Origin: Vallitalea sp.
GTDB lineage: Bacteria > Bacillota > Clostridia > Lachnospirales > Vallitaleaceae
Assembly: GCA_025210515.1 (NCBI GenBank)
Contig: JAOARM010000032.1
Span: forward strand, 52,290 to 116,289
Direction: 5' to 3'
DNA length: 64,000 bases
Made by a program: the position numbers and the translations under genes. The notes below the pieces were generated by a model. The model was not told the origin of the DNA. It saw nothing but the letters and a program-made list of their open reading frames with translations, and did no database searches. Positions 53,976 to 63,961 of this stretch are shown here, one piece after another (positions within the stretch are counted from its first letter, which is position 1; each line of letters starts with the position of its first letter).

Positions 53976-54533
53976 ATGGATAAAGTAAAAAAAATCATAA
54001 AATACTATACAATTTTTTTCAAAATTGGTCTCTTCACAATAGGCGGTGGTTATACTATGCTACCTATTATAGAAAAAGAAGTTGTGGAAAAGAACAAGTG
54101 GGTTTCAGAAGAAGAAGTTATGGATAGTTATGCTTTGGCACAATCCATTCCAGGAGTAATAGCAGTTAATACGGCTACTCTTATTGGTAGTAAATTAAGT
54201 GGTTTTTTTGGTGCATTAGCAGCAGTATTAGGAGTTATTACACCATCAATTATTATCATTATTATAGTAGCTATATTTTTTAATAGATTTATTGAAATTA
54301 CAGAAGTAGCTAATGCTTTTAGAGGAATAAGAATTGCAGTGTTATCTCTATTATTGGCTACTACCTATAAAATGACTAAAAAAGCTATTAAAGACATTGC
54401 AGGAATTGTTCTTGCTATCAGTTCTTTTATATGTGTTATGTTTTTGAATATTTCTCCTATATATGTTATTATAGCATCCGCGGTTATAAGTATTATTTTC
54501 TATTACAGAAAGGAGAAAGATAATGTTAACTAA
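53976..54533 (+). CDS. Chromate transporter, first half-size subunit
   Basis: A 185-residue ChrA-type membrane protein with the family motifs FKIGLFTIGGGYTMLPI and AQSIPGVIAVNTATLIG. Short-chain CHR proteins work as pairs, and the second one overlaps by 11 bp. The usual role is chromate efflux, but in anaerobes the natural substrate may be sulfate-like. CGAAGGTGATATATT precedes the start. Confidence 0.92.
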   Translation: MDKVKKIIKYYTIFFKIGLFTIGGGYTMLPIIEKEVVEKNKWVSEEEVMDSYALAQSIPGVIAVNTATLIGSKLSGFFGALAAVLGVITPSIIIIIIVAIFFNRFIEITEVANAFRGIRIAVLSLLLATTYKMTKKAIKDIAGIVLAISSFICVMFLNISPIYVIIASAVISIIFYYRKEKDNVN

Positions 54534-55080
54534 ATTATTACTTACTTTCTTCAAAATTGGTTTATTTACTTATGGTGGAGGATTAGCTATGTTGCCACTT
54601 CTTCAAGAGCAGGCTATAGAGTATGGGTGGTTGACTGAGGAACAATTTGCTAATATGATTGCTATATCTCAATCCACTCCAGGACCAATTGCAATTAATA
54701 TGGCTACATTTGTCGGATATAATCAAGCTGGTATAATAGGAGCTATTATATCATCAATAGGAGTTATATTACCAGGATTTTTAATTATATTGATTGTTAC
54801 TAAGTTCCTATCACACTTTAATGAAAATCCTGTTGTTAAAGCAATATTTGTTGGGCTAAGAGCCGCTGTAGTAGGATTAATTTTTACTGCTGTAATTAAT
54901 ATAGCTATGATTTCAATTATTGATGTTGATTTGTTTAGTCAAACTAATAATATACTTGATTTATTTGATATAAGGTCGGTTTTACTATTTATAAGTATGT
55001 TATTTGCAGTTATAAAATATAAAAAACATCCAATATATTATATTATTTTTGCTGGAATTATAGGTGTTATTATATGGTAA
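54523..55080 (+). CDS. Chromate transporter, second half-size subunit
   Basis: 185 residues, FKIGLFTYGGGLAMLPLLQE and SQSTPGPIAINMATFVG. It is a paralogue of the preceding protein and probably sits in the opposite membrane orientation to form the heterodimer. AAAGGAGAAAGATA lies upstream inside the first gene. Confidence 0.92.
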   Translation: MLTKLLLTFFKIGLFTYGGGLAMLPLLQEQAIEYGWLTEEQFANMIAISQSTPGPIAINMATFVGYNQAGIIGAIISSIGVILPGFLIILIVTKFLSHFNENPVVKAIFVGLRAAVVGLIFTAVINIAMISIIDVDLFSQTNNILDLFDIRSVLLFISMLFAVIKYKKHPIYYIIFAGIIGVIIW

Positions 55081-55149
55081 TAAAATTTATTTATTGCTCT
55101 AAAGTGTAATATAAGAAAGTATTATATAATGAAGGGAATGAGATTTGGA

Positions 55150-55857
55150 ATGGATTACGTTTTGGATACACATTGTCATACAATAGTTAGCGGGCATGCA
55201 TATAGTACATTGGAAGAAGTAGTTAAAAAGGCTGCTGATGAAGGGTTGGAATTAGTTGCTATTACAGATCATGCTCCAGGATTGCCAGGTGGAGCTCATA
55301 TGTTTTATTTTAGCAATTTGCATGTGGTACCTAACAATATGTATGGTATAGAAGTATTAAGGGGTATTGAAGTTAATATAATTAGTTATGATGGAAATAT
55401 AGATGTTGATGATTATACTCTTAGTAGACTTGATATAGTTATTGCAAGCTTACATCCACCATGCCTTGATTTTGGAAATATAGAGCAAAACACTAATGCA
55501 GTAATAGGAGCTATGAAAAATCCATATGTTAATATTATTGGTCATCCAGATGATGGTAGATATCCTCTTGATTACGATAAAGTAGTTAAAGCTGCTAGAG
55601 ATTATAATGTATTACTTGAACTAAATAATACTTCACTTAATCCAAAAGGCTTTAGAAAAGGAATTGAAAATGATAAAATTATGTTGAAAAAATGTATGGA
55701 ATTAAATGTACCTATTGTATTAGGTAGTGATGCACATATCTCTTTTGATGTAGGTAATTTTGATAATTCTATTAAGTTACTTGAAGAAATAAATTTTCCA
55801 AAAGAGCTTGTAGTTAACACATCTAAGGACAAATTGAAAAGATTTTTAAAAGGCTAA
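55150..55857 (+). CDS. PHP-domain phosphatase, YcdX type
   Basis: A 235-residue metal-dependent phosphoesterase: LDTHCHTIVSGHAYSTLEE, ITDHAPG, GIEVNI, IASLHPP, GHPDD and LGSDAH give the metal ligands in family order. ATG 55150 matches the family start; ATG 55129 would add seven residues. Confidence 0.9.
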   Translation: MDYVLDTHCHTIVSGHAYSTLEEVVKKAADEGLELVAITDHAPGLPGGAHMFYFSNLHVVPNNMYGIEVLRGIEVNIISYDGNIDVDDYTLSRLDIVIASLHPPCLDFGNIEQNTNAVIGAMKNPYVNIIGHPDDGRYPLDYDKVVKAARDYNVLLELNNTSLNPKGFRKGIENDKIMLKKCMELNVPIVLGSDAHISFDVGNFDNSIKLLEEINFPKELVVNTSKDKLKRFLKG

Positions 55858-55929
55858 TTAACACTTTACTTTGGTAAATTATAGTGGTAAAATTTTAGTA
55901 GTAGCAAAAGAAAGGGAGAAGAAAGATAT

Positions 55930-56217
55930 ATGAGTAAGAATATCAAATCACAGGAGTTAGACAAGCTTTTTGAAGCTATTTTAAACTTAAAAAATCCTGA
56001 AGAATGTTATTTGTTTTTTGAAGATATCTGTACTGTAAATGAATTACAATCACTTGCACAAAGATTGCAAGTAGCAAAGATGTTAAGAGAACAACACACA
56101 TACTTAGAAATTGCTGAGAAGACAGGTGCTTCAACGGCAACAATTAGTAGAGTTAATAGATCATTAAATTATGGAAATGATGGGTATGATATGGTATTTA
56201 CACGAATGAAAAGCTAA
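55930..56217 (+). CDS. YerC/YecD-type TrpR-like regulator
   Basis: A 95-residue protein with a TrpR-fold HTH: LNLKNPEECYLFFEDICTVN, ELQSLAQRLQVAKMLREQHT, GASTATISRVNRSLNYG. The DNA-binding role is known for the fold, the ligand is not. AAAGGGAGAAGAAAGATAT precedes the start. The terminator AGCTAACG/CGTTAGCT (56212-56231) overlaps the stop. Confidence 0.92.
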   Translation: MSKNIKSQELDKLFEAILNLKNPEECYLFFEDICTVNELQSLAQRLQVAKMLREQHTYLEIAEKTGASTATISRVNRSLNYGNDGYDMVFTRMKS

Positions 56218-56231
56218 CGGAAACGTTAGCT
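56212..56231 (+). terminator. Terminator of the YerC-type gene
   Basis: AGCTAACG-gaaa-CGTTAGCT, then TTGTTTTTC. Confidence 0.85.
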
Positions 56232-56253
56232 TGTTTTTCTTTATAATTAAATT

Positions 56254-56880
56254 TTATTTTTTTTGTTTATTATCTTTTTTAATGTCTTTTGGTTGTTCTA
56301 TATTTTTATGGAAGAATTCGTCAATCAACTTTTCTGCAAGATATTTCTGAGCTGTAGATTGAACAGTTAGTAAATGTACAATACTAAAAAGCTCCAACAT
56401 ATCTTTATTTTCAATATCAGTATTTTTAAAAGAATCAGTAGCAACTCTAATAGTATTTTCAACATAATCTTCAAATAGTTTATATTCATCTTTTTGGATA
56501 GTTAATAATGAATCATAAAATTCTTCTAATGAGAATGAGTCATCATCTAACATATCTTTAATTGGAGATAACAATTTCTGTATATCTGTAATAGAAAGTA
56601 CATGTTTAAAATAATATATAAATATTAGCATAATCATATGATTATTAGTATATTTTTTCTTGATTGGTGGAGGAAGAATATGATTTTTACTATAGTTATT
56701 AATCATAGTTTTTGTAAGAATTTTATCATCTTCTCTCCGTTTCAGAGAACCAAGATTATCATCCATAAAAGTAGTTACTTGATCCATATATAAGTTAATA
56801 TTAGGTATATCTTTTGAATATACATAGTCCATTGATTTGATGTCTTCTAGCACTTTTTTAATATATGCTTCATAATTCAT
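56254..56880 (-). CDS. DUF1836-family protein
   Basis: A 208-residue protein with TKTMINNYSKNHILPPPIKK and YTNNHMIMLIFIYYFKHVLS, the MerR-like HTH pattern of DUF1836. A helical C-terminal half and a lysine-rich tail follow. Probably a regulator. TGAGGTGATAAAAA precedes the start. Confidence 0.85.
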   Translation of the reverse strand: MNYEAYIKKVLEDIKSMDYVYSKDIPNINLYMDQVTTFMDDNLGSLKRREDDKILTKTMINNYSKNHILPPPIKKKYTNNHMIMLIFIYYFKHVLSITDIQKLLSPIKDMLDDDSFSLEEFYDSLLTIQKDEYKLFEDYVENTIRVATDSFKNTDIENKDMLELFSIVHLLTVQSTAQKYLAEKLIDEFFHKNIEQPKDIKKDNKQKK

Positions 56881-56992
56881 TTTTTATCACCTCAGTATTA
56901 ACATACAATGCATATCATTTACATTATATAGTATTTAAAACTACTTGACAAGAGATTTTGATTCACTTCAGTTTATTAAGATTGTGAATCAA

Positions 56993-58336
56993 CTAATCTG
57001 ATAGAGCTTTAACTTGATTCTTTAATAATATAATTGTAATGACAGTAGATAAAAAGTCAGATATAGGGAAAGAAATCCATATAGCTAATAATTTATTTTC
57101 AAATAGTGGTGGTAATATTAATAATAAAGGAATCAATAAAATAACTTGTCGTAGTAGAGAAAGTACTAATGATGGTATAGCTTTACCTAGTGCTTGGAAT
57201 AAGGTTGATCCAACTATCTGAATACCTACTACAGGTATTGCAATTAGAACTACTCTTAGAGCAAGAGTTTCACTACTTAAATTAGTGGCTTCTTTTTCAA
57301 ATAACATAATAATATATTTCGGTATAATAAATACGATAGTTGTGCCTACAGTTGCGATAATTGTTGATACTATCATAGATAATTTCAGAGATTCTTTCAC
57401 TCGTTTATAATTTTTAGCACCATAGTTAAAGCCAGCAATAGGTTGCATTCCTTGAACAACTCCAAAAAGAGGCATCAATATAAACATAAGAACACGATTG
57501 ATAACAGCATAAGTTGCAATAGCTGTATCACCACCATATAATTTTAGAGAGTTATTAAGAACTATAGCAACGATAGTTCCTGCAATATTTCTTGCAAAAG
57601 AACCAAAACCAACTGTAAAGATTTCCCATAGAATATGTAAATCTGGGTTATAATGATGTACTTTAATTTTCAAAGTACTATTTCCAGTCATATAATATCT
57701 TATAATATATATAAAAGAAGCAAATTGAGATATTATTGTTGCGATAGCGGCACCTTTAATACCTAGCCCAAACACATATATAAAAATAGGATCAAGTATA
57801 AGGTTAAATCCAGTACCAATAACCATTATAATCATAGAAGCTTTTGCATTACCTTCTGCTCTAATTAGGTTATTAGTAGTCATTACAAAAGGGAAATATA
57901 TTGTACCAATTAGTATAATTCTAATATAATCCATTGCATAAGGAAGACTATCACTAGTTGCACCATACATAAGAAGCAAAGGTTTAGTAAATGAAAAGCC
58001 TATTATTACAAGTATAAGACTAATTATACCTATTGATAAAATAGAGTTTCCTGCAACATGATTTGCTTTTTCTATGTTTTTTTCACCTAGTGCTCTTGAA
58101 ACACATGAGGCACTACCAATTCCAATAAGTAGTGAAAAAGCCATTACAACAAGTTGAATAGGAAAAGCAACTGTTAATCCAGATAAACCTAATTCACCAA
58201 CACTACGACCTACAAATATACCATCAACAATATTATATAAAGCATTTACAAGCATTCCAATAATCGCAGGAAGAGATAGTTTATATAATAATGTGCTTAT
58301 TTTTTCGTTAGCAAGCATTTTGTTTCTCTGTTCCAT
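56993..58336 (-). CDS. MATE-family efflux transporter
   Basis: A 447-residue, 12-span Na+/H+-coupled multidrug exporter: NALYNIVDGIFVGRSVGELG, GIGSASCVSRALGEKN, GVVQGMQPIAGFNYGAKNYK. AAGGAGCTGAAACT precedes the start. It is monocistronic. Confidence 0.94.
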   Translation of the reverse strand: MEQRNKMLANEKISTLLYKLSLPAIIGMLVNALYNIVDGIFVGRSVGELGLSGLTVAFPIQLVVMAFSLLIGIGSASCVSRALGEKNIEKANHVAGNSILSIGIISLILVIIGFSFTKPLLLMYGATSDSLPYAMDYIRIILIGTIYFPFVMTTNNLIRAEGNAKASMIIMVIGTGFNLILDPIFIYVFGLGIKGAAIATIISQFASFIYIIRYYMTGNSTLKIKVHHYNPDLHILWEIFTVGFGSFARNIAGTIVAIVLNNSLKLYGGDTAIATYAVINRVLMFILMPLFGVVQGMQPIAGFNYGAKNYKRVKESLKLSMIVSTIIATVGTTIVFIIPKYIIMLFEKEATNLSSETLALRVVLIAIPVVGIQIVGSTLFQALGKAIPSLVLSLLRQVILLIPLLLILPPLFENKLLAIWISFPISDFLSTVITIILLKNQVKALSD

Positions 58337-58603
58337 AGTTTCAGCTCCTTAACATAAGATACTATATAATATCATATTGAACAAAAATAAGCCAGCTAAT
58401 AATTAAAAAAACTGCAATCGGATAAATTATATAAGAAATGAGCATTATAGCCTGAAAGGCTTTATTAACTTTACTCATCAATTATAAGGATAATATTAAT
58501 GAGTAATTATTTAATTTAGTAAAAAAATCAATAATTATTTATGTAATATTATTATAATATAAGCAATATAATATGATTGTAGGATTAAAAAAAATAAAAA
58601 AAA

Positions 58604-58621
58604 AGAGGTGTTTCCACCTCT
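58604..58621 (-). terminator. Terminator of the small membrane protein gene
   Basis: AGAGGTG-tttc-CACCTCT, followed on the minus strand by nine T residues. It overlaps the stop codon at 58620. The 58337-58603 gap holds no gene. Confidence 0.85.
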
Positions 58622-58784
58622 ATTGAAGAAAGTAACTTGCTGTCAAGCCTAAGCCTAAAAACATAAAGCCAATTTTAAAGAAATTAATTAGTTGGGTTAA
58701 AATGGGAATGTGTAAGCAAATAGCTAATATTGATAATGTAACAGATAGTAGAGAAATAATTAGCGAAAACTTTTTCATTTTCAT
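58620..58784 (-). CDS. Small two-span membrane protein
   Basis: A 54-residue protein beginning MKMKKFSLIISLL with two hydrophobic helices separated by LHIPILTQLINF. GAGGAGGGTTGAAC precedes ATG 58784, a strong site, so it is probably expressed. Function unknown. Confidence 0.68.
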   Translation of the reverse strand: MKMKKFSLIISLLSVTLSILAICLHIPILTQLINFFKIGFMFLGLGLTASYFLQ

Positions 58785-58992
58785 GTTCAACCCTCCTCGC
58801 ATTTAGCTAGGCTTAATAATATATATGATGAAAGTTATGTTTTTATGCATAATTTTTGAATTATCACTGATTAAATTTGTGATGATTAATTTTGATGAGT
58901 AACATTATACTAGCGAATTTATGTTCTATATGATATTATATGAGTATCTCAAGAGAGTTATCTCTTTATTATAATATTAGGTGGTAATAAAA

Positions 58993-61206
58993 ATGGATAA
59001 AAAATATGAGTCGCTAAATCCAATGCAAAAAAAAGCAGTTTTACATACGGATGGTCCATTACTAATTTTAGCTGGTGCAGGTTCAGGAAAAACAAGAGTT
59101 TTGACACATAGAATAGCATATTTAATAGAAGAAAAGAATGTATCTCCTTGGAATATTCTCGCTATTACATTTACTAATAAAGCAGCTAAAGAAATGCGTG
59201 AGAGAGTGGACAACCTTATTGGTTATGGAAGTGAAAATATATGGGTGAGTACTTTCCATTCTACATGTGTAAGAATATTACGTCGATATATTGATAGAAT
59301 TGGTTATGATCGTTACTTTACAATATACGATACAGATGATCAAAAGAAATTAATACGAGAGTGTATGAAACAATTAAATATTGATCCAAAGCAATTCAAA
59401 GAAAACAGTGTTTTGTCAGGAATAAGTTCGGCAAAGGATAAATTATTATCTCCAAAACAATTTGAAAAACAAGCATATGAGTATTATGATAAAGTTATTG
59501 CAAAAGTATATACTATGTACCAAGAAAGACTTAAAAAAAATAATGCTCTTGATTTTGATGATTTATTAGTTAAGACTGTAGAACTTTTTAAGTTGTGTCC
59601 AGATGTATTATCAGATTATCAAGAGAAATTCAAGTATATTATGGTAGACGAGTATCAAGATACTAACCACGTCCAATATACAATTGTTGGATTATTAGCA
59701 TGTAAATATAGGAATTTATGTGTAGTTGGAGACGATGACCAATCTATATATAGATTTAGAGGTGCAGATATAAGAAATATTTTAGATTTTGAAAAAGATT
59801 TTAGTGATGCAATGGTTGTTAAGCTTGAACAAAACTATCGTTCTACCAAAAATATTTTAGAAGCTGCAAATGGTGTTATTAGTAATAACTATGGAAGAAA
59901 AGATAAGACCCTATTTACTGATAATGAAGAAGGAGAACTTATACAATTTCATTGTGCATTAAATGAACAAGCAGAAGCAGAATATATTGCTAGAGAGATT
60001 ATTGAAGGAATAGAAGATGGGAAAGACTTTGGAGAACATGCAATTTTATACAGAACAAATGCTCAATCTCGTGTTCTTGAAGAAAGATTTATTATTAATA
60101 ATATCCCCTATAAAATAGTAGGAGGAACATCATTTTACCAAAGAAAAGAAATAAAGGATATACTAGCTTATCTTAAAACAGTTAATAATAGTACAGATGA
60201 TATTGCAGTTAAACGTATTATTAATGTTCCAAAAAGAGGAATTGGACAAACTACTATTAATAAAGTAGAAAATTATGCATATAATAATGATATGGATTTC
60301 TTCGAGGCATTAAGCGAAGTAAGCCAAATACCAAATATGACGCGTTCAGCAAAAAAAGTTGAAGCATTTACTAATTTTATCAAAACTATTAGAGTTGAGA
60401 TGCAGACTATGAACCTTGTTGACCTTGCTAATGAAATAATTGATAGAACTGGGTATGTCAAAGAATTAGAGGTTGAAGGTACTGAAGAAGCACTTGGAAG
60501 AATTGATAACATTGGAGAACTAATATCTAAACTAACAGAATATGAAAGAAGTGCAGAAGAACCTACACTTAATGGATTTCTTGAGGAAGTAGCTCTTATT
60601 GCAGATATAGATAATTATAATGAAGATTCTAATGTGGTTGTTCTAATGACAATGCATAGTGCAAAAGGTCTTGAGTTTCCTTATGTATTTATTTCTGGTA
60701 TGGAAGATGGTCTATTTCCAAGCTATATGAGTATATCTTCTGGACAGCAAGAAGATATTGAAGAGGAAAGACGTCTGTGCTATGTAGGAATAACTAGAGC
60801 AAGACAAAAGTTATATTTACTTGGTTCAAAATCTAGAATGGTACGAGGACTTACACAATATAATCCTTTATCAAGATTTATAAGAGAAATTAATCAAGAG
60901 TTATTAGATATATCTAATAAAGAAGTTATAGAAGATGTTGCTCCAATTTCTAATTATAAAAAGCAATCTAACGTGTTTTTCAAAACTAAACCTTATGATG
61001 TTAAGAAAAACACACGAAAAATGCCAGCACCTACAAATTTCACTGTTGATTACGAAAAAGGTGATTTAATAAAACATAGCAAATTTGGTATAGGTGAGGT
61101 TCTTGATATTCAACCAGCTGGAGCAGATTATGAAGTAACAGTTAATTTTCCAAGTACAGGTGTAAAAAAACTCATGGCAATGCTTGCAAAATTGAAAAAA
61201 GCATAA
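58993..61206 (+). CDS. pcrA: ATP-dependent DNA helicase PcrA/UvrD
   Basis: A 3'-5' helicase of superfamily 1 for repair and replication, 737 residues. LNPMQKKAVLHTDGP, Walker A AGAGSGKTRVLTHRIAYL, YIMVDEYQDTNHVQY, VVGDDDQSIYRFRGAD, QNYRST, and the C-terminal TMHSAKGLEFPYVFI and RLCYVGITRA. A PcrA tail, GIGEVLDIQPAGADYEVTV, contacts RNA polymerase. ATG 58993 has AGGTGG upstream. Confidence 0.96.
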   Translation: MDKKYESLNPMQKKAVLHTDGPLLILAGAGSGKTRVLTHRIAYLIEEKNVSPWNILAITFTNKAAKEMRERVDNLIGYGSENIWVSTFHSTCVRILRRYIDRIGYDRYFTIYDTDDQKKLIRECMKQLNIDPKQFKENSVLSGISSAKDKLLSPKQFEKQAYEYYDKVIAKVYTMYQERLKKNNALDFDDLLVKTVELFKLCPDVLSDYQEKFKYIMVDEYQDTNHVQYTIVGLLACKYRNLCVVGDDDQSIYRFRGADIRNILDFEKDFSDAMVVKLEQNYRSTKNILEAANGVISNNYGRKDKTLFTDNEEGELIQFHCALNEQAEAEYIAREIIEGIEDGKDFGEHAILYRTNAQSRVLEERFIINNIPYKIVGGTSFYQRKEIKDILAYLKTVNNSTDDIAVKRIINVPKRGIGQTTINKVENYAYNNDMDFFEALSEVSQIPNMTRSAKKVEAFTNFIKTIRVEMQTMNLVDLANEIIDRTGYVKELEVEGTEEALGRIDNIGELISKLTEYERSAEEPTLNGFLEEVALIADIDNYNEDSNVVVLMTMHSAKGLEFPYVFISGMEDGLFPSYMSISSGQQEDIEEERRLCYVGITRARQKLYLLGSKSRMVRGLTQYNPLSRFIREINQELLDISNKEVIEDVAPISNYKKQSNVFFKTKPYDVKKNTRKMPAPTNFTVDYEKGDLIKHSKFGIGEVLDIQPAGADYEVTVNFPSTGVKKLMAMLAKLKKA

Positions 61207-61294
61207 AAAAATATTTATTTGTATAAAATTAGTTTAAAAATGCAAAAAATAATGGTATAATTAGACAAAATATTCTAGAAGGGTTGGTGTAAGT

Positions 61295-61615
61295 ATGATT
61301 GAGAAATTCAACAAAGAGGAGTTCCTTAACATTAAGCAAGTAAATGACTTAATGAAGAGATTCAAGAAAGATGAAGAACAAGAAAGAAAACATAAGTGTA
61401 TGACATGGGTATGGGTGGCAGTAGGAGTAGCTACTGTAGCTGCAGGAGCTTTTGCTTTATATAAGTTACTAGCACCAAATGAGTTCGAAGATTTTGAAGA
61501 AGAAGACTTTGAAGAATTCGAGGAATTTGAAGAAGATTATGAAGATATGGACATTGAAGAAGATGAAAGTCCAGTAGAAGAAACACAGGAAGAAACACAA
61601 TCAGAAGAACAATAA
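61295..61615 (+). CDS. Membrane protein with acidic tail
   Basis: A 106-residue protein. A basic N-terminus (1-34) precedes one membrane span (WVWVAVGVATVAAGAFALY) and a 45-residue tail made almost entirely of E, D and F. AAGGGTTGGTGTAAGT precedes the start. Function unknown; such proteins often sit beside pcrA in Clostridia. The terminator ATAGCGGAGA/TCTCCGCTAT is at 61622-61647. Confidence 0.75.
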   Translation: MIEKFNKEEFLNIKQVNDLMKRFKKDEEQERKHKCMTWVWVAVGVATVAAGAFALYKLLAPNEFEDFEEEDFEEFEEFEEDYEDMDIEEDESPVEETQEETQSEEQ

Positions 61616-61621
61616 GAACTA

Positions 61622-61647
61622 ATAGCGGAGATAATATTCTCCGCTAT
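61622..61647 (+). terminator. Terminator
   Basis: ATAGCGGAGA and TCTCCGCTAT form a perfect 10-bp stem followed by ATTTAAG. It closes the preceding gene. Confidence 0.75.
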
Positions 61648-61688
61648 ATTTAAGTTCATTTTATATATGACTAAAGGAGAAATTATCC

Positions 61689-63047
61689 ATGAAAAAGAAA
61701 GATATTATCGAAGGAGTTATAGATAAAGTACAATTTCCTAATAAAGGAATTATTCATATAGATGATAATAAAGTTATTGTGAAAAATGTTATTGAAGGAC
61801 AGAAGATAAAAGCACGAATTACAAAAAAGAGAAAAAATAAAATAGAAGGTAAAGCCCTAGAAATATTAGAAAGATCCCCTCTTGAAGTAGAAGCACCTTG
61901 CAAAGATTTTGGGAAATGTGGAGGATGTCTTTATCAATCATTACCTTACGAAGAACAGCTTAAAATAAAAGAGAGACAAGTTCTAGAGCTTATTGATAGT
62001 CTTGGTGTGGATTACGAGTATGAGGGTATTGTATCAAGTCCTGAAGTATTTCATTATAGAAATAAGATGGAATATAGCTTTGGAGATGAATATATAGATG
62101 GACCACTTGCGCTAGGTATGCATAAGAAAGGTAGCTTTTATGATATTGTTACAGTTGATGATTGTAAAATAGTAAGTGATGATTTTAATAAAATACTTAA
62201 ATCAACACTTTATCATTTTAGCGAAAAAAATATTCCTTACTATGCAAAAAAGTCTCATGAAGGATATCTTAGACATATGGTAGTTAGAAGAGCAGCCAAA
62301 ACTAAAGAAATATTAGTTAATCTAGTAACATCATCTCAGATTAATGTAGACCTTAATCAATGGATTAAAGAACTATTAAATCTAAATCTTGAAGGAAAGA
62401 TTGTTTCTATATTACATACAATCAATGATGATTTGGCTGACGCAGTAAAAGTTGATGATATAGAGCTTCTTTATGGACAAGAGTATTTTACTGAAGAAAT
62501 TCTAGGACTTAAATTTAATATATCAGCATTTTCATTTTTTCAAACTAATTCTCTTGGAGCAGAAAAATTGTATTCTGTAGTTAGAAAATATGTTGGCGAA
62601 ACTGAAAATAAAGTTATTTTTGACTTGTACAGTGGAACAGGTACTATTACGCAAATGTTAGCACCTGTAGCTAAAAAAGCCGTAGGGGTAGAAATAGTAG
62701 AAGAAGCAGTAGAGGCGGCTAAAGATAATGCTAAGTTAAATGGATTGACTAATTGTGAGTTTATTGCAGGTGATGTACTAAAAGTAATAGATGATTTAAC
62801 TGATAAACCAGATATTATTGTTCTTGACCCACCTAGAGATGGAATTAATCCAAAAGCTTTAAATAAAATAATCGATTTCTCTGTAGACCAGATAGTATAT
62901 GTATCTTGTAAACCTACTTCTTTGGTTAGAGATTTGGAAGTGTTTTTAAGTAGAGGTTATGAGATAAAGAAAGTTAGTTGTGTGGATATGTTTCCTCATA
63001 CTGTGCACGTCGAATGTGTATCGGTACTATATCGAGCAGACTCCTAA
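61689..63047 (+). CDS. rlmD: 23S rRNA (uracil-5-)-methyltransferase, RlmD/RumA type
   Basis: A 452-residue SAM-dependent RNA methyltransferase. The TRAM domain (1-60) leads to the 4Fe-4S site CKDFGKCGGCLYQSL. The catalytic core shows FFQTNSLGAEKLY, FDLYSGTGTIT, VLDPPRDGINP and the catalytic C in YVSCKP. The normal ending PHTVHVECV is followed by SVLYRADS. Bases after about 63012 (GCACGTCGAATG) are less AT-rich than the rest, which suggests the last codons come from an inserted element that keeps the gene intact. CTAAAGGAGAAATTATCC precedes the start. Confidence 0.94.
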   Translation: MKKKDIIEGVIDKVQFPNKGIIHIDDNKVIVKNVIEGQKIKARITKKRKNKIEGKALEILERSPLEVEAPCKDFGKCGGCLYQSLPYEEQLKIKERQVLELIDSLGVDYEYEGIVSSPEVFHYRNKMEYSFGDEYIDGPLALGMHKKGSFYDIVTVDDCKIVSDDFNKILKSTLYHFSEKNIPYYAKKSHEGYLRHMVVRRAAKTKEILVNLVTSSQINVDLNQWIKELLNLNLEGKIVSILHTINDDLADAVKVDDIELLYGQEYFTEEILGLKFNISAFSFFQTNSLGAEKLYSVVRKYVGETENKVIFDLYSGTGTITQMLAPVAKKAVGVEIVEEAVEAAKDNAKLNGLTNCEFIAGDVLKVIDDLTDKPDIIVLDPPRDGINPKALNKIIDFSVDQIVYVSCKPTSLVRDLEVFLSRGYEIKKVSCVDMFPHTVHVECVSVLYRADS

Positions 63048-63272
63048 TAATCAAGGAATTTACACACTTCTGTGATTATTGTACCTTTAGTACTGACATA
63101 GCAAATTTCAGAAATAAGAACTTTAATCGAGAAATTACGGTGCGTATTGCTATCAAAATAGGTACTGACTAGATATGTTCAGTCAGTACTGAACTAAGGT
63201 AGGGTGTGAGTGGATATAAGGATGTTTTTGTTTGGATTACCTTTTAAATAAAAAATGAGAAAGGTGATTTGA

Positions 63273-63542
63273 ATGAAGCGTATGCTAGAGAAATTGTATT
63301 ATGGTGAAATCTATAGGAATGAAGAGGTTTTGCCAAGAGGAGAAGAATTTGAACAGGTTAATAGAAAAGTTAGCAAGTTAGAAGATGACTTTATAAGTAA
63401 ACTAGATAAAGCTGAATTTAGGCTTTATGATGAATTACTAACTACACGCAATGAAAGAGACTCTTATTATTATCAAGAAACCTTCATAGAAGGCTTTAAA
63501 ATTGGTGCTAGGATGATGATGGAGGTGCTTTCAGATGAGTAA
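63273..63542 (+). CDS. DUF6809-like protein
   Basis: An 89-residue protein, MLEKLYYGEIYRNEEVLPRG and ETFIEGFKIGARMMMEVL, matching the pattern of DUF6809 proteins of transposons and phages. AAAGGTGATTTGA precedes the start. It overlaps the TnpV gene by 8 bp, the usual arrangement. Confidence 0.82.
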   Translation: MKRMLEKLYYGEIYRNEEVLPRGEEFEQVNRKVSKLEDDFISKLDKAEFRLYDELLTTRNERDSYYYQETFIEGFKIGARMMMEVLSDE

Positions 63543-63903
63543 GTTTAAGCCTGTGGAACTTGAGTATGAAGAGGCTGATGGGATATTATATCCTAAGATT
63601 CAGATTTCTAATGATGTTAAGGATGATGAAAGACCGCTTGGGAAGTATGGGCGAATGAGACTTATATATCTTAAAGAGTATAAGCCTTATATGTATAGAG
63701 AACTGCTTGTAAATGGTGAGCTGATGGAGCATTGTAATAGGGTTAATGATGAAGCTAATAAAATGGCTATGATGATTGAGGAGCAGTATTTAAAGAAAAA
63801 TCTTATTCCAGAGGATTGTGGGTTTATGGATAGGATTGGGTATTATAACACTGCTAGGAGTGTGGCTGAGGAAGTTGTATTAAATGATGTAGTATATAGA
63901 TGA
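63535..63903 (+). CDS. tnpV: TnpV-family transposon protein
   Basis: A 122-residue protein with LGKYGRMRLIYLKEYKPYMY, RELLVNGELMEHCNRVNDEA and a C-terminal DRIGYYNTARSVAEEVVLND. This is the TnpV pattern of Clostridia conjugative transposons; its function is unknown. GATGGAGGTGCTTTCAG lies upstream. Confidence 0.88.
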   Translation: MSKFKPVELEYEEADGILYPKIQISNDVKDDERPLGKYGRMRLIYLKEYKPYMYRELLVNGELMEHCNRVNDEANKMAMMIEEQYLKKNLIPEDCGFMDRIGYYNTARSVAEEVVLNDVVYR

Positions 63904-63922
63904 ATTTAGCATATAATTTTTC

Positions 63923-63961
63923 AAAGACAAGATTCTATGTTGTAAGTAGAATTTTGTCTTT
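63923..63961 (+). terminator. Terminator after tnpV
   Basis: AAAGACAA-gATTCTA and TAGAATtTTGTCTTT form a stem of about 14 bp with a final TTT. Confidence 0.8.
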
